DNA of 64,000 nucleotides from Mytilus galloprovincialis. Its lineage: Eukaryota; Mollusca; Bivalvia; Mytilida; Mytilidae. The notes under the pieces were generated by a model, which saw nothing but the letters and a program-made list of their open reading frames with translations, was not told the DNA's origin and searched no databases. The stretch lies in the NCBI RefSeq assembly GCF_965363235.1, contig NC_134846.1, forward strand, positions 62,609,121-62,673,120, given 5' to 3'. Position numbers and translations under genes: made by a program. Positions 10,915 to 23,373 of the stretch are shown here, piece by piece (position 1 is the first letter of the stretch; the number at the start of each line of letters is the position of its first letter).

Positions 10915-13900
10915 TTATTTATCATTATAAAGTCCTGTCCTCTTCTTTGCTGCCTCTACTTCATCTGCATTATAGCCTGCAAGCATTGTAGGATCTAATT
11001 CTGTGTCTCTTAACACTGTAAAAAGATATAACAACATAGATTAATGATAAGAAACTAAAGTACAGGTATGTTAAAGGATTAAAGAACATATCAATGCAAA
11101 CATGAATCTTTTTGTTAGTGGTATTACTTGATTTATTTCACTTGACTGGGCAGAGTTTAACCGGGTTGCTTATTATAAGTAGACAGGAGTTTTTGGATAA
11201 TCTCATCAATGAATTTTCCAGTTTTTTCCATATCATACACTCAGTTCTTTTGTATATCTGTTTGGTGACACTGAAAGGTGATTAAAAATCTACAATAATT
11301 ATAACGGCAATCATCCTTATTGCACACATCTTCGAATAGACCGTTCTTAATGCAAATTAAAAAGTAAGCTCAGCCCGATCAGTTGAAATAACATTGGTTC
11401 AATGTAATAGATGCAAAAAAAGACTGTTTGTTTGTGGTAGGTGCAAAACCTTTTTTTAACTAGGGGGAATGTAAATAGTAATGCCAGGTTTTGTTTTGTC
11501 TACTAATAGCCTGGTTATCAGGATATGCTGTGGTATTTGTAACTAATAATTAGTTTTTTGAATTCAGGTTTCCATATTTTCTCTCAATATTTGACATTAT
11601 GTTTACTTTCTGTATTATAATTTACCGGAAATAAACATTGTAAACAGGAAGAAAAACATAATGTCTTAGGCAGTCAGTGGGCCCCAACTTAAGAAAATAT
11701 CTGGATCCCCCAATGTAGTGCTAACATTTTTTTTTAAATCAACATTTTATCATAAAATCAGTGTATTGAACAGATTGAAAATACCTTTTTAGCATTGAAT
11801 AAATACAAGATCACACTCAGATTAGTGAGTTGATACTGGTATTTTCATCTACTTAGAAACAATGACAGACAATATGGAGTCCTCCAATTAATATATTAAA
11901 TTATCATGAATAAACCAATTGATCTAGACATGCCAATTCTTCCAGTTTAAAACTCAAGTGTACAACTTTGGGTTCGTGCTTAGAATATTGACCCAACAGT
12001 AATGTTTTTAACAACACATGACGAAGTTGTGCCAAATTTGATGCTATCAATACAGCTAATAACTTTTATTAAAACCTTCATTAATTACTCTTTGATTTAG
12101 TGATATTAATTGACAGAAATAAAAGGAAGCAACAATGAGACAGCAACTATCCAGAGCAACAAACAAGAAAAAATAAATGGGGAATGTGTCCATAGGGACA
12201 CAGATGATGCCCCCGCCAGCATATTACATTATAAAGGAACATACCGTATAGCGGGTTATTTTCGCAGGTGTAAAATTTCACGATTTTCATTGATCAAGGT
12301 ATACAAAATATTTTGGCATTTTGGCGGATTAAAAACTTTTGTTAATACCTTTGTATGAACACCTTTAATTATTTATATTACAGAATTTATTTTGGCGATA
12401 TTGTTCTATCCATGGAAATAAGCAAAAATTTGCACCCCGTGAAAATAACCTGCTATATACAGTAACTCAATAACTGTAAAAGTGATGCTTACAAAATTTA
12501 AACTTGAACTGGGTTAAGTGGTAATAAGCATTATATAGACATTTCCTTAAACTTTGTTGAGACAAACTCAAGTTAGAAAACAGAAACAAAATATTATATG
12601 AGGTTATAAAGGGACAAAAATAAAGAACATTAATCAAAGTACTTGTAAGCACCGATGGGTTAATATAAAAAAGAAGATGTGGTATGATTGCCAATGAGAC
12701 AACTGTCCACAAGAGACCAAAATGACACAGATATTAACAACTATAGGTCACCGTACGGCCTTCAACAATGAGCAAAGCCCATACGGTATGGGCCATACCG
12801 CATAGTCAGCTTTAAAAGACCCTGATAAGACAATGTAAAAACAAATATGTAACACATAAACAAATGACAACCACTGAATTACAGGCTCCTGACTTGGGAC
12901 AGACACATACATAAACTAGAGGCTCTAAAGAGCCTGTGTCGCTCACCTTGGTCTATGTCAATATTAAACAATGGATTCATGACAAAATTGTGTTTTGGTG
13001 ATGGTGATGTGTTTGTAGATCTTACTTTACTAAACATTCTTGCTGCTTACAATTATCTCTATCTATAACAGTACTTTCTGTGGAAAATGTTATTGAAAAT
13101 CTTCAAATTTTAACAAAATTGTTAAAAATTGACTATGAAGGGCAATAACTCCTTAGGGGGTCAATTGACTATTTTGGTCATAATGACTTATTTTTAGTTC
13201 TTACTTTGCTGTACATTATTGCTGTTTACAGTTTATCTCTATCTATAATAATATTCAAGATAATAACAAAAAAAAACAGCAAAATTTCCTCAAAATTACC
13301 AATTCAGGGGCAGCAACCTAACAACCGATCATCCGATTCATCTGAAAATTCCAGGGCAGATAGATTTTGACCTGATCAACAATTTTACTTCCTGTCAGAT
13401 TTGCTCTTAATGCTTTGGTTTTTGAGTTATAAGCCAAAAACTGCATTTTACCCCATGTTCTATTTTTAGCCATGGCGGCCATCTTGGTTTGTTGGCTGAG
13501 TTACCGGACATATTTTTTTAACTAGATACCCCAATGATGATTATGGCTAAGATTGGTTAAATTTGGCACAGTAGTTTCAGAGGAGAAGATTTTTCTAAAA
13601 GATTACTAAGATCAACGAAAAATGGTTAAAAATTGACTATAAAGGGCAATTACTCCTAAAGTGGTAAACTGACCATTTTGGTCATGTTGACTTATTTGTA
13701 GATCTTACTTTGCTGAACATTATTGCTGTTTACAGTTAATCTTTATCTATAATAATATTCAAGATAATAACCAAAAACAGCAAAATTTCCTTAAAATTAC
13801 CATTTCAGGGGCAGCAACCCAACAACGAAATGTAAGATTCATCTGAAAATTTCAGGGCAGATAGAACTTGACCTGATGAACAATTTTACCCCATTTCAGA

Positions 13901-16900
13901 TTTGCTCTAAATGCTTTGGTTTTTGAGTTATAAGCCAAAAACTGCATTTTACCCCTATGTTTTATTTTTAGCCATTGCGGCCATCTTGGTTGGTTGGGCG
14001 GGTCAGCGGACACATTTTTTTAACTAGATACCCAAATGATGATTATGGCCAAGTTTGGTTAAATTTGGCCCAGTAGTTTCAGAGGAGAAGATTTTTCTAA
14101 AAGATTACTAAGATTTACGAAAAATGGTTAAAAATTGACTATAAAGGGCAATAACTCCTAAAGTGGTAAACTGACCATTTTGGTCATGTTGACTTATTTG
14201 TAGATCTTACTTTGCTGAACATTATTGCTGTTTACAGTTTATCTCTATCTATAATAATATTCAAGATAATAACCAAAAACAGCAAAATTTCCTTAAAATT
14301 ACCAATTCAGGGGCAGCAACCCAACAATGGAATGTCCGATTCATCCGAAAATTTCAGGGCAGATAGATCTTGACCTGATGAACAATTTTACTTTGTCATA
14401 TTTGCTCTAAATGCTTTGGTTTTTGAGTTATAAGCCAAAAACTGCATTTTACCCCTATGTTCTATTTTAAGCCATGGCGGCCATTTTGGTTGGTTGGGCA
14501 GGTCACCGGACACATTTTTTAAACTAGATACCCCAAATGATGATTCTGGCCAAGTTTGGTTAAATTTGGCACAGTAGTTTCAGAGGAGAAGATTTTTGTA
14601 AAAGTTAACGCAGGACGACGACGACGGACGACGACGACGGACGCCAAGTGATGAGAAAAGCTCACTTGGCCTTTCGGCCAGGTGAGCTAATAATGAGGCG
14701 GGATTAAACATGTTAGCGGGATCCCAACCCTCCCCAACCTGGGACAGTGGTATAACAGTACAACATAAGAACGAACTATAAAAATCTGTTGAAAAAGGCT
14801 AAACTCATCAGATGGACAAAAATACAAGGACGTGGCCGGGTACTTATACATCCTGACACAAAAAACAGATCTGAGAGTACTCGCAGTTATCTGACAGCTA
14901 GTTCAAAGCCACTAACAACTAATAAAACTAGAGGCTCTAAAGAGCCTGTGTCGCTCACCTTGGTCTATGTGCATATTAAACAAAGGACACAAATGGATTC
15001 ATGACAAAATTGTATTTTGGTGATGGTGATGTGTTTGAAGTTCTTACTTTACTGAACATTCTTGCTTCTTACAATTATATCTATAATGAACTTTGCCCAT
15101 TAGTAACAGAGAAAAATATTTGGTAAAAATTTACATAAATTTACCAAATTAATGAAAATTGTTAAAAATTGACTATAAAGGGCAATTTAGGTCATGTGGA
15201 CTTATTTGTAGATCTTACTTTGATGAACATTATCGCTGTTTACAGTTTATCGCTATCTATAATAGTATTCAAGATAATAACCAAAAACAGCAAAATTTCT
15301 TTAAAAATTACCAATTGGAGGGCAGCAACCCAACAACCGGTTGTCCAATTCATTTGAATATTTCAGGGCAGATATATATTGACTTGATTAACAATTTAAC
15401 TCCTTGTCAGATTTCCTCTAAATGATTTGGTTTCAGAGTTATAAGCAAAAAACTACATTTTACCCCTGTTCTATTTTTAGCCGTGGTGGCCATCTTGGTT
15501 GGATGGCCAGGTCATCGGACACATTTTTCAAACAAGGTACCTCAAAGATAATTGTGGTTAAGTTTGAATTAATTTGGCCCAGTAGTTTCAGAGGAGAAGA
15601 TTTTTGTAAAAGATAACTAAGATTTACAAAAAATGGTTAAAAATTGACTATAAAGGGCAATAACTCCTAAAGGGGTCAACTGACCATTACAGTCATGTTG
15701 ACTTATTTGTAAATATTACTTTGATGAACATTATTGCTGTTAACAGTTTTCTCTATCTATAATAATATTCAAGATAATAACCAAAAACAGCAAAATTTCC
15801 TCAAAATGACCAATTCAGGGGCAGCAACCCAACAACAGGTTGACCGATTCATCTGAAAATTTCAGGGCAGATAGATCTTGACCTGATAAACATATTTACC
15901 CAATGTCAGATTTCCTCTAAATGCTTTGGTTTTTGAGTTATAAGCCAAAAACTGCATTTTACCGCTTTGTTCTATTTTTAGCCGTGGCGGCCATCTTGGT
16001 TGGTTGACCGGGTCACGCCACACATTTTTTAAACAAGATACCCCAAAGATTATTGTGGCCAAGTTTGGATTAATTTGGCCCAGTAGTTTCAGAGGAGAAG
16101 ATTTTTGTAAAAGATTACTTAGATTTGTGAAAAATGGTTAAAAATTGACTATAAAGGGCAATAACTCCTAAAGGGGTCAACTGACCATTTCGGTCATGTT
16201 GAATTATTTGTAAATCTAACTTTGCCGAACATTATTGCTGTTTACAGTTTATCTCTATCTATAATAATATTCAAGATAATAACCAAAAACAGCAAAATTT
16301 CCTCAAAATGACCAATTCAGGGGCAGCAACCCAACAACAGGTTGACCGATTCATCTGAAAATTTCAGGGCAGATAGATCTTGACCTGATAAACATATTTA
16401 CCCCATGTCAGATTTCCTCTAAATGCTTTGGTTTTTGAGTTATAAGCCAAAAACTGCATTTTACCCCTATGTTCTATTTTTAGCCGTGGCGGCCATCTTG
16501 GTTGGTTGACCGGGTCACGCCACACATTTTTTAAACTAGATACCCCAATGATGATTGTGGCCAAGTTTGGTTCAAGTTGGCCCAGTAGTTTCAGAGGAGA
16601 AGACTTTTGTAAAAGTTAACGACGACGGACGACGACGGACGACAGACGACGGACGACGACGACGACGACGGACGCCGGACGCAAAGTGATGGGAAAAGCT
16701 CACTTGGCCCTTCGGGCCAGGTGAGCTAAAAATCAGTTGTTTTAATTTTTTCAGTGAACATTGATTGTAGTTGATGTAATTGTTAAAATTAATTTTAACC
16801 AGATGCTCCACAGGGCACAGCTGTATACGACGGCACGGGTCGAACCCTGAATGTTGGGGCAAGTATGGGCTTGATAAAGCTCTGAATTTGGATTGCCATC

Positions 16901-19900
16901 AAATTTTTTACATAATATGAGTTTCTGACAAAACAAATGTCAAGATCTTACAAATCTATTGGGCAATATTGTGCAATTAAAGATTTCTTCTTTTAACTTT
17001 TCAAAAATTTGGAATTTGAGAAATTTAAAGAAAAAAAATTGAAACAGCTACCCCCCCTCCCCTTTTTTTTCTTCAATAGGACAATTAAACTAACAAAAGT
17101 TTAACTGCAATTGATATTGTGGAAAACTTTTGTTACTTTCACAATAAAAGAACCCTACAACAAATTTCTTATATAAAAAAATAACTCACCTGTATACTCA
17201 GTTTTGTACTGGTACATAAGGGCTTTCCTACTTTCAAATCTACGGTTAATTAAAGGTATACTAAGAAAAGCTGCAATTATAAGCAAAAATTAGCATAAGT
17301 AATGAACATAAAACATGAAGAAATCTGACATTAATAATATGCTATACCTTAGTTTAAACAGTATTTATTAATGAAAAATTACAAGATATATATATATTAA
17401 AATATTACATAACGTTCAAATATAGGATTCGGAAACAAGTTTGGAAAAACTTTTATACATCTGTCTCCCTATACCTTGATTGATATCTGATTTCAATATA
17501 ATTAGAATTGAACCTATTAAGATACATATTTCAAAACCCAAAAAGCATGGGATTTCACCAGAAATCTGAAGTATAGAAACAATCAAAATCTGACTAAATT
17601 AATAATTCTTAATCATGGACTTTTCCTAAGTTGGTGTTCTTGGTATTTCTGAAACAAAATAGTACGGCGGCTTTGTGAAAAATTGTGCAAATCCTGCTAC
17701 AAGCATGAAATTTGGCATAGACCTTCCTCATCTATTACTCTTTTATTTCAGATAGGGAGGCATTTGAAAAAAATGTCTCACTTCCGGTAAAATTCAAAAT
17801 GGTGGACGTCATAATTAAATCAGCCCAATATCGAAGGCTAGTGTGTAAAAATGTGTTATTATCATGCTACTATCATAATATTTGGTACAAACCTTTGTTT
17901 TTTACTACTTTTGGACAAATGAAATAGATTAGATGTCTTCAGAAACCCTATTTCCCGTTAAAATCCAACATGGCGGATATTGTACTTAAATAAGCTTATT
18001 TTTGAGGGAGGGTAATTGAAATGTGTTTTAACGTATTGCTACTATCATAACATTGTGTAGGAACCTTTCTTTGGTGCTTTTAATGGATACAATGTATAAG
18101 ACATATGTCGTAAAAACACTTATTTCCGGTAATATCCAAAATTGCGGACATAGAAATACCAATTTATTATTCAAATTTTCAACTTTTTTTAAAATGTAAA
18201 GAAAATGATTTTTTTTATGCTGGTCATTAAACTTTTGGCTGTAAGTTATCCCCAAAACTACTAATTCTATCATGTTGTAAATGTTTAAATATAAAGTTGA
18301 CACTTCCAGTGAAAATATGACGTAAATTTCAAAGATGAGTCCTCAATCCATTTCTTCGATGTAGAGTTTTGGATAGTTTGGTTAAAACAAAATAAAATCA
18401 CTATACCCCCCGGTAGTACTAAAACATATTTAAAATTACTACAATTTTCGGCCAAAAATAACAATCACCACGACATGCACACATCGCAGTGCACGGGAGA
18501 TCCGATTTTCCACATTAAAAATGACCGCGGCATCCTTTCTTACTTCCACAATGTACAAGCTTTTGACAAAATGATGAGGCCTTAGAAAGAGTTTTTTTAA
18601 AAAGGGACCCTCTTTGTCCCTTCGCAATCCATTAGTGCCTGGAATGGGTAGCATAAGAGCCAATCCCAAGCTCGTTAAACACCTGCATTAGTATATTGCA
18701 CGTTTTACAGGCTTGAAAAGACTAGACCAAGTTGTGGGAATAGCCTCACTTATAATTAGCCTTCCCTTTTGTGCAAAAAATGATTTTCTTGCTTCGTTAA
18801 TCATGTTAGCTCCATCTGATAAGTTTGTGTGATCTTACAGTAAAACCCCGGTGATTTAGGCTGATCAATCATCACTCTTTATGTTAAAGTCACATTATCA
18901 AATACCATCAATGTCTCCAACGCAGTCTTTTTTTCCTTTTCGAGCAAAAAGAGAACCGTATCACAACCGGTAAAGGTATAGGTCAGAAATAAGTGTGTGT
19001 GATCACTCATTGCCTAGTGCATTTGAAAGGCCATTGATAGATATTAATCCAAAGATTTTTGCCTTCCCAAACACAATCAATAGTTCCTATCTCACGGAAT
19101 AGCGAAACAGTATTGACAGCATCATCAGTGACTGTTAATCATAACTCGTTTAAGTTCGTGTTTCACTGCATCAGATCATGCACGATGATTTTAGTGTCTG
19201 TTTCTTTATGTGAACATGGTGCTACACTTGAAATACATCAAGTGGAGGATAAGATGGAATATCCTGAGCATTTGTTTCTACAAATACCATTCTCATCAAA
19301 GACTTCATCCACTCTTGTTACAGTTTCAAGGTATTTTATTAAGGTAAGGACATAATACCAAATCATCATACACGTTAGGAAACACCTTGAAACTGTAACA
19401 ACAGTGGATGTAATGTCGGATGCGAACATAGACAATACTGGTAGTTTGAAAGCTGCTAAAAGAAGCAAGAGCAACATTTAGGGGAAAGGGAATTCACAGA
19501 CAAATCCAGGGTTAAAAACATCCTCAAAATTGGCAAAGTTTTCTGAGAGGTGACGACAATAAGAAAGAACTTTTAAGTTTTCATTCACAGAAGCTTGCGC
19601 AATACAATTTTGAGTACAAGGTAGTTGCAGCAACAAATGCTCAGGATGTTCAATATTATCCACCACTTGATGATGTTTCAAGTTTAGCACCATGTTTACA
19701 CGAAGAGACTGACATTAGAATCAAGAACGATTTGTCTGATGCAGTGAAACACAGACTTAACTGAGTCATGACTCGAACAGTCGATACTGATGTCATTGCT
19801 GTTTCGCTATTCCGTGACATAGGGGCAGACAAACTTTGGTTTGCATTTTGAAGGGGGAAAAGCTTAAGATACATATATCTATCCATGACCTTTCAAATAC

Positions 19901-22900
19901 ACTAGGCATTAAAAGATAACACGTTTGCTGATTGGAACTGTGTTGGTGACATTAATGGCGTTTGAAGATGTGACTTAAGCATTTAGAATGATGATTGACC
20001 AGCCAACACCACCATATGGATTTGATAAATTTAATGTCATTGAAAACCATACGTGGTTTTGTTGTAAGATCGAATAAAACTTATCAGACTGGGTTAACAA
20101 AGCAAGAAAATATGTGTTTTTGTAATTTATGGATGTGAGGACCAATATCACAGTCTTTGTAAATGTTGGAATTCAGCTCTCCGAATGTGAATTGCGGCCT
20201 AACGAGTATGCTGATTGGGTATTATGTCCTTACCTTAATAAAATACCTTGAAACTGTAATACGAGTGGATGAAGTCTTGGATATGTATGGTAGTTATAGC
20301 AACAAATGGTCAGGACATTCTATCTTATCCACCAAGTAATGCATTTCAAGTTTAGCACCAAGTTCACATTTAGAGGCAGACACTAAAATCATGGTGCATG
20401 TGTCTGATGCAGTGAAACACCAACTTAAACGAGTCATGATTTGAACAGTCGTTAATGATGATGCTGTCACTACTGTTTCGCTATTCCGTGAAATAGGGGT
20501 AGACAAACTATGGATTGTGTTTGGGAGGGCAAAAGACTTTGGATTAATATCTATCAATGGCCTTTCAAATGCACTAGGCAATGAGTGATCTGACACACTT
20601 ATTGTTATCCATGCCTTTACCTGTTGTGAAATGGTTCTCTCTTTGCTTGAAAGAAAAAAAAACTATGTGGGAGACATTGATTGCATTTGAAGATGTGACA
20701 TAAAGAATGATGATTGATCAGACTAAATCACCAAGGTTTTACTGTAAGATCGCACAAACTTAACAGGTGGGTATAAGTTATACCCACCTGAAAATAACTA
20801 TTTGCGCAAAAGGTAAGGCTTTTGAGGCTATTCCCTCAACTTGGTCTAGTCTTTTCCAGTATGTTAATCATGCAATATACTTAGGTAGGTGTTTAGGGAG
20901 ATGTGCTTGAGATTGGCTCTTATGCTACCCACTCCAGGCGGGGACAAAGAGGATAACTTTTAAAAAACTCTTTTTGAGGCCTCATCATTTTGTCAGAAGC
21001 TTGTACATTGTGGATGTAAGAAAGGATGCTGCTGCAAAAATCATTTTTAATGTGGAAAATTGGGTCTCAGGTGCACTGCGATGTGTGCATGTCGTGGTGA
21101 TCATTATTTTTGGCCGAAAATTGTAGTAATTTTAAATATGTTTGAGTACTATAGTGATTTTATTTTGTTTTAACCAATCTTCCCAAAACTCTACATCGAA
21201 GAAATGGATTGAGGACTCATCTTTGAAATTTACGTCATATTTTTACCGGAAGTGTCAATTTTATATTTAAACATTTACAACATGATAGAATTAGTGGTTT
21301 TGGGGATAACTTACAGCCAAAAGTTTAATGACCAGCACAAAAAAAAAAATCATTTTCTTTACATTTTAAAAAAAGTTGAATATTTGATTAATTAACTGAT
21401 ATTTCTATGTCCGCCATTTTGGATATTACCGGAAATAAGGGTTTTTAAGACATATGTCTTATACATTATAACCATAAGAAGCACCAAAGAAAGGTTCATG
21501 CACAATGTAATGATAGTAGCAATACGTTAAAACACATTTCAATTACGCTCCCTAAAAAATAAGCTTTAAAAATTTAAGTACAATGTCCGCCATGTTGGAT
21601 TTTAACCGGAAGTAGGGTTTTTGAAGATATCTAATCTACAAAATATACCAAAAGTAGTACATTACAAAGGTTTGTACCAAATATTATGCTAGTAGCATCA
21701 TAATAACACCTTTTCAAATACTAGCCTTCAATATTACGCTGATTCAAATATGAGGTCCGCCATTTTGGATTTTACCGGAAGAGACATTTTTTTCAAATGC
21801 CTCCCTATCTGAAATAAAAGAGTAATAGTTGAGGAAGGTCTATGCCAAATTTCATGCTTGTAGCAGGATGTGCACAATTCGTCTGAAATATGCTTGTAGC
21901 CGCCGGACTAAAAATGACAATTAATGAAAAAGAAATGACCAAGTATGTTTGTAACATGTAATATGATTTTTTCTTTCTCTTTCTGAGGCACTGAATGTGA
22001 AGATGCCATGAAAACAAATCTGAAAGGTTTATGTAATTTTACATTGATGTCAATATTTGGTAGCTACTTAAATAAAAACTTACTAAGTCCAAAGACTGTA
22101 AAAGCCATCTGCCATTCCCAATTATATGTGAAGCTCTTTTTCAATTCTTGTAATACTGTGGGGAAAAAAACAACTGCTTTAAATATCCACTACAGAAATG
22201 TACAAGGAAAAAACATAAAACATTACTCTTTGTGAAAATTATTTCATTTTAACTGTTTAATCAAATGTAAAATGCATATATGTATGGACAAATCCCCTTG
22301 CCTCTTCATCATGGTGATGTATGTGATTTTTTTAACCTTTAACTTTTAGGCCAATGTTACCTTTCCTATCATTGTTAATGTGTTTGCCAATTGTTCCTTT
22401 TTCTTTATATTTTATCACCCTGTTTTTTTTTTTTTTTTTAATTTTTGCTCATTAGATTAAACATATTTATTTATAGTGGATTGGGAAACAAGTTTTGCAA
22501 CTTATACTAATCCCTTTCCACTTTGCGGGTGCAAGTGCTGCCTTGTAGCGGCATTAGCCTACTCTTTTTCGAAATCTACAAGGATGTCTTTAAAGTGCAA
22601 GAGATATGGCTCTCTCTTAACACGAGTCAGCCATTTATCGTCCCTTTCCAACGGACTTTCATCGTTTCCTCTCATTTCATACCTGCTGTTGAACATTTCA
22701 AAATCTAAAAATAGTTTTAAATATATAAGGGTTACAAATCATCAGCATTTTCATGTTTTTTTATTTCTAAAATTATTGTTTTCCCATTTCTAATTGCATA
22801 CTGCAAATAAACATATGACTCTTTCTTTCTTTTTTTTTCATCTTTTATATCAAATGTATAATTCGGCGGTATAATTCTTGTATTTTTTTCATAGTGTAGA

Positions 22901-23195
22901 AAAAACAAGATTTTTATATATATTATACTTTTAATGGAAATAACTGATCTCCTATAACCTGATTATTGGGGCGAACAAAAGATACAGATACGTATAGTGT
23001 CTGTGAGGGTTCGTCTGTGAGTGTGATGAAAAAAATACACAATTTTCTAATTTTAACAGTTTAATGTAAGTTGTAACACCTGCTTCATATTTATCACTAT
23101 GCATTTAGGGAAAAGAGATCAAACTCTTTAAACTGCTTACTTGATGTTCCCTTTCTGTAGTAACCAGTTCTCATGTATTTGGGAAAGTGGCTCAT
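10915..23195 (-). CDS. Small protein of unknown function, three exons
   Basis: Three minus-strand exons with GT-AG borders join without phase conflict: 23195-23141 (MSHFPKYMRTGYYRKGTS plus one base), 17270-17190 (FLSIPLINRRFESRKALMYQ..., phases 1 and 1) and 11015-10915 (LRDTELDPTMLAGYNADEVE... to YNDK-stop). The product would be 78 residues, basic at the N-terminus and acidic to mixed at the C-terminus, with no clear signal peptide or membrane span. The start is the first in-frame ATG after an upstream stop. Donors are GTAAGC and GTGAGT; a polyadenylation signal follows. I do not recognise the family. Introns of about 5.9 and 6.2 kb are packed with transposons, including the 4.25-kb inverted repeat. 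A fourth exon between those found cannot be excluded. Splicing logic supports it well; function is unknown. Confidence 0.65.
12248..12456. mobile_element. Foldback MITE with TATAGC ends
   Basis: The left end 'tatagcgggttattttcgc' and the right end 'gaaaataacctgctata' are inverted repeats around about 150 bp of AT-rich DNA. Flanking TA is possible as a target duplication but merges with the ends. No coding capacity. Confidence 0.6.
12663..12914 (-). mobile_element. Family R retroelement tail, first part
   Basis: It starts with 'aaaaaagaagatgtggtatg' and runs on as in the other family R copies ('caccgtacggccttcaacaa'). The sequence continues beyond the element at 12915-14690 with 'taatgaggcgggattaaac', so the same tail was split by that insertion. 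Confidence 0.65.
12915..14690 (+). mobile_element. Hairpin-ended element family A, copy A2 (Helentron/DINE-1-like)
   Basis: The left end 'actagaggctctaaagagcc' folds into a hairpin; the right end 'agctcacttggcctttcggc' with 'caggtgagct' folds into another. Between them are about three tandem units of roughly 503 bp (anchor 'ttaaaaattgactat' at 13122, 13625 and 14128), then a (GACGAC)n tract. No coding capacity and no target duplication. Hairpin ends, central tandem repeats, a microsatellite next to the 3' hairpin and insertion without duplication match non-autonomous Helentron (DINE-1/HINE) architecture; that class assignment is inference. Confidence 0.75.
14691..14926 (-). mobile_element. 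Family R retroelement tail, second part
   Basis: This continues the tail interrupted at 12915 ('gggatcccaaccctcccc', 'aacgaactataaaaatctg') and is interrupted again by copy A3 at 14927. The reading across both insertions is continuous. Confidence 0.55.
14927..16728 (+). mobile_element. Hairpin-ended element family A, copy A3
   Basis: The architecture and orientation equal copy A2: hairpin AGGCTCTAAAGAGCCT at the left, units anchored at 15162, 15637 and 16138 (about 475-500 bp), a (GAC)n tract, and the end hairpin 'agctcacttggcccttcggg'. Several 60-70 codon open frames inside are repeated unit by unit and are not genes. Confidence 0.75.
16799..17075 (+). mobile_element. Hairpin-ended element family B, 5' end fragment
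   Basis: The opening 'ccagatgctccacagggca', the 'tatacgacggcacgggtcg' subterminal motif and 'gctctgaatttggattg' match the left ends of copies B1 (in reverse, 37290-37010) and B2 (53161). It breaks off at a C/T-rich tract. Confidence 0.6.
18440..19377 (-). pseudogene. Decayed copy 1 of an uncharacterised 'EADT...DTDV / Cys-rich tail' protein family
   Basis: Minus-strand frames contain recognisable pieces in order: a SSxAPCSHKETDTKI-like segment, VSLFREIG, NGLSNALGNE, NEARKSFFAQKGR, PTTWSSLF, and a C-terminal piece GLALMLPIPGTNGLRRDKEG ending toward a Cys-rich tail. This order matches a large uncharacterised family I recall from coral, mollusc and fish genomes, whose acidic EADT and DTDV motifs resemble PIN/XPG-I-type nucleases. 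The copy is broken many times and is not functional. Family naming is from memory. Confidence 0.6.
19378..20197 (+). pseudogene. Decayed copy 2 of the same family, in the centre of the inverted repeat
   Basis: Plus-strand pieces include LETVTTVDVMSDANIDN, SLKAAKRSKS, DDNKKELLSFHSQKL, DDVSSLAPCLHEETDIRI and TVDTDVIAVSLFRDIGADKL. These represent the family's N-terminal linker and the EADT/DTDV core. Broken. It is an extra copy relative to the two arms and shares the orientation of the right arm. Confidence 0.6.
20225..21130 (+). pseudogene. Decayed copy 3 of the same family, right arm
   Basis: Pieces include SSLAPSSHLEADTKIMVHV, SDAVKHQLKRVMI, VSLFREIGVDKLWIVFGRAK, SINGLSNALGNE and a Cys-rich C-terminal piece (LVHCGCKKGCCC ... 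LRCTAMCACRGD) like a tesmin/CXC tail. Broken many times. A 12-bp hairpin (CAGGTGGGTATA / TATACCCACCTG at 20764-20790) is present here but not in the left arm, so it was gained after the arms separated. Confidence 0.6.
22480..22720 (+). repeat. GC-richer block, probable repeat fragment
   Basis: About 240 bp with higher GC than its surroundings ('ccactttgcgggtgcaagtg', 'ccctttccaacggactttc'). I recall similar text from bivalve repeats, but no second copy is in the window. An overlapping 105-codon frame has no recognisable domain. The flanks 21911-22479 and 22721-23100 hold nothing I recognise. Confidence 0.3.
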
Positions 23196-23373
23196 GTTGC
23201 TGCTTTTCCAAGTTTTCAATGTCAAAGCAACATGGATTACTTCCCTTTAATTTTGAACCGCGTTCAAATACTACTTGAGAAACATTTGTTTATATATTAC
23301 TGCTAAAATAAATATGTAGAACCCGATTTATAAATCAAATCATTTAGTTATAGCCGTCATGTAATATAACAAA

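Larger units (their letters stand above)
17660..21910. repeat. 4.25-kb giant inverted repeat
   Basis: The left arm (17660-19377) and right arm (20198-21910) are diverged reverse complements over about 1.7 kb, from 'tagtacggcggct'/'agccgccggacta' at the tips to 'ggacataataccaaatca' and its counterpart at the centre. Outer parts carry repeated 'acttccggt' and 'aaaatggcggac'-type motifs. Each arm and the 820-bp centre hold a decayed copy of the same protein family (see the three pseudogene entries). No terminal target duplication was found. It lies in the larger intron region of the 78-residue gene. Confidence 0.75.

Noticed and set aside
14600-14645. Regular GAC repeats suggestive of a CRISPR-like or coding Asp-rich array
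   Set aside because: Simple trinucleotide repeat beside a transposon end hairpin; no spacers, no reading frame context.
15159-16564. Several 60-90 codon frames in 15.1-16.6 kb
   Set aside because: They recur unit by unit in family A on both strands and carry no conserved protein signal.
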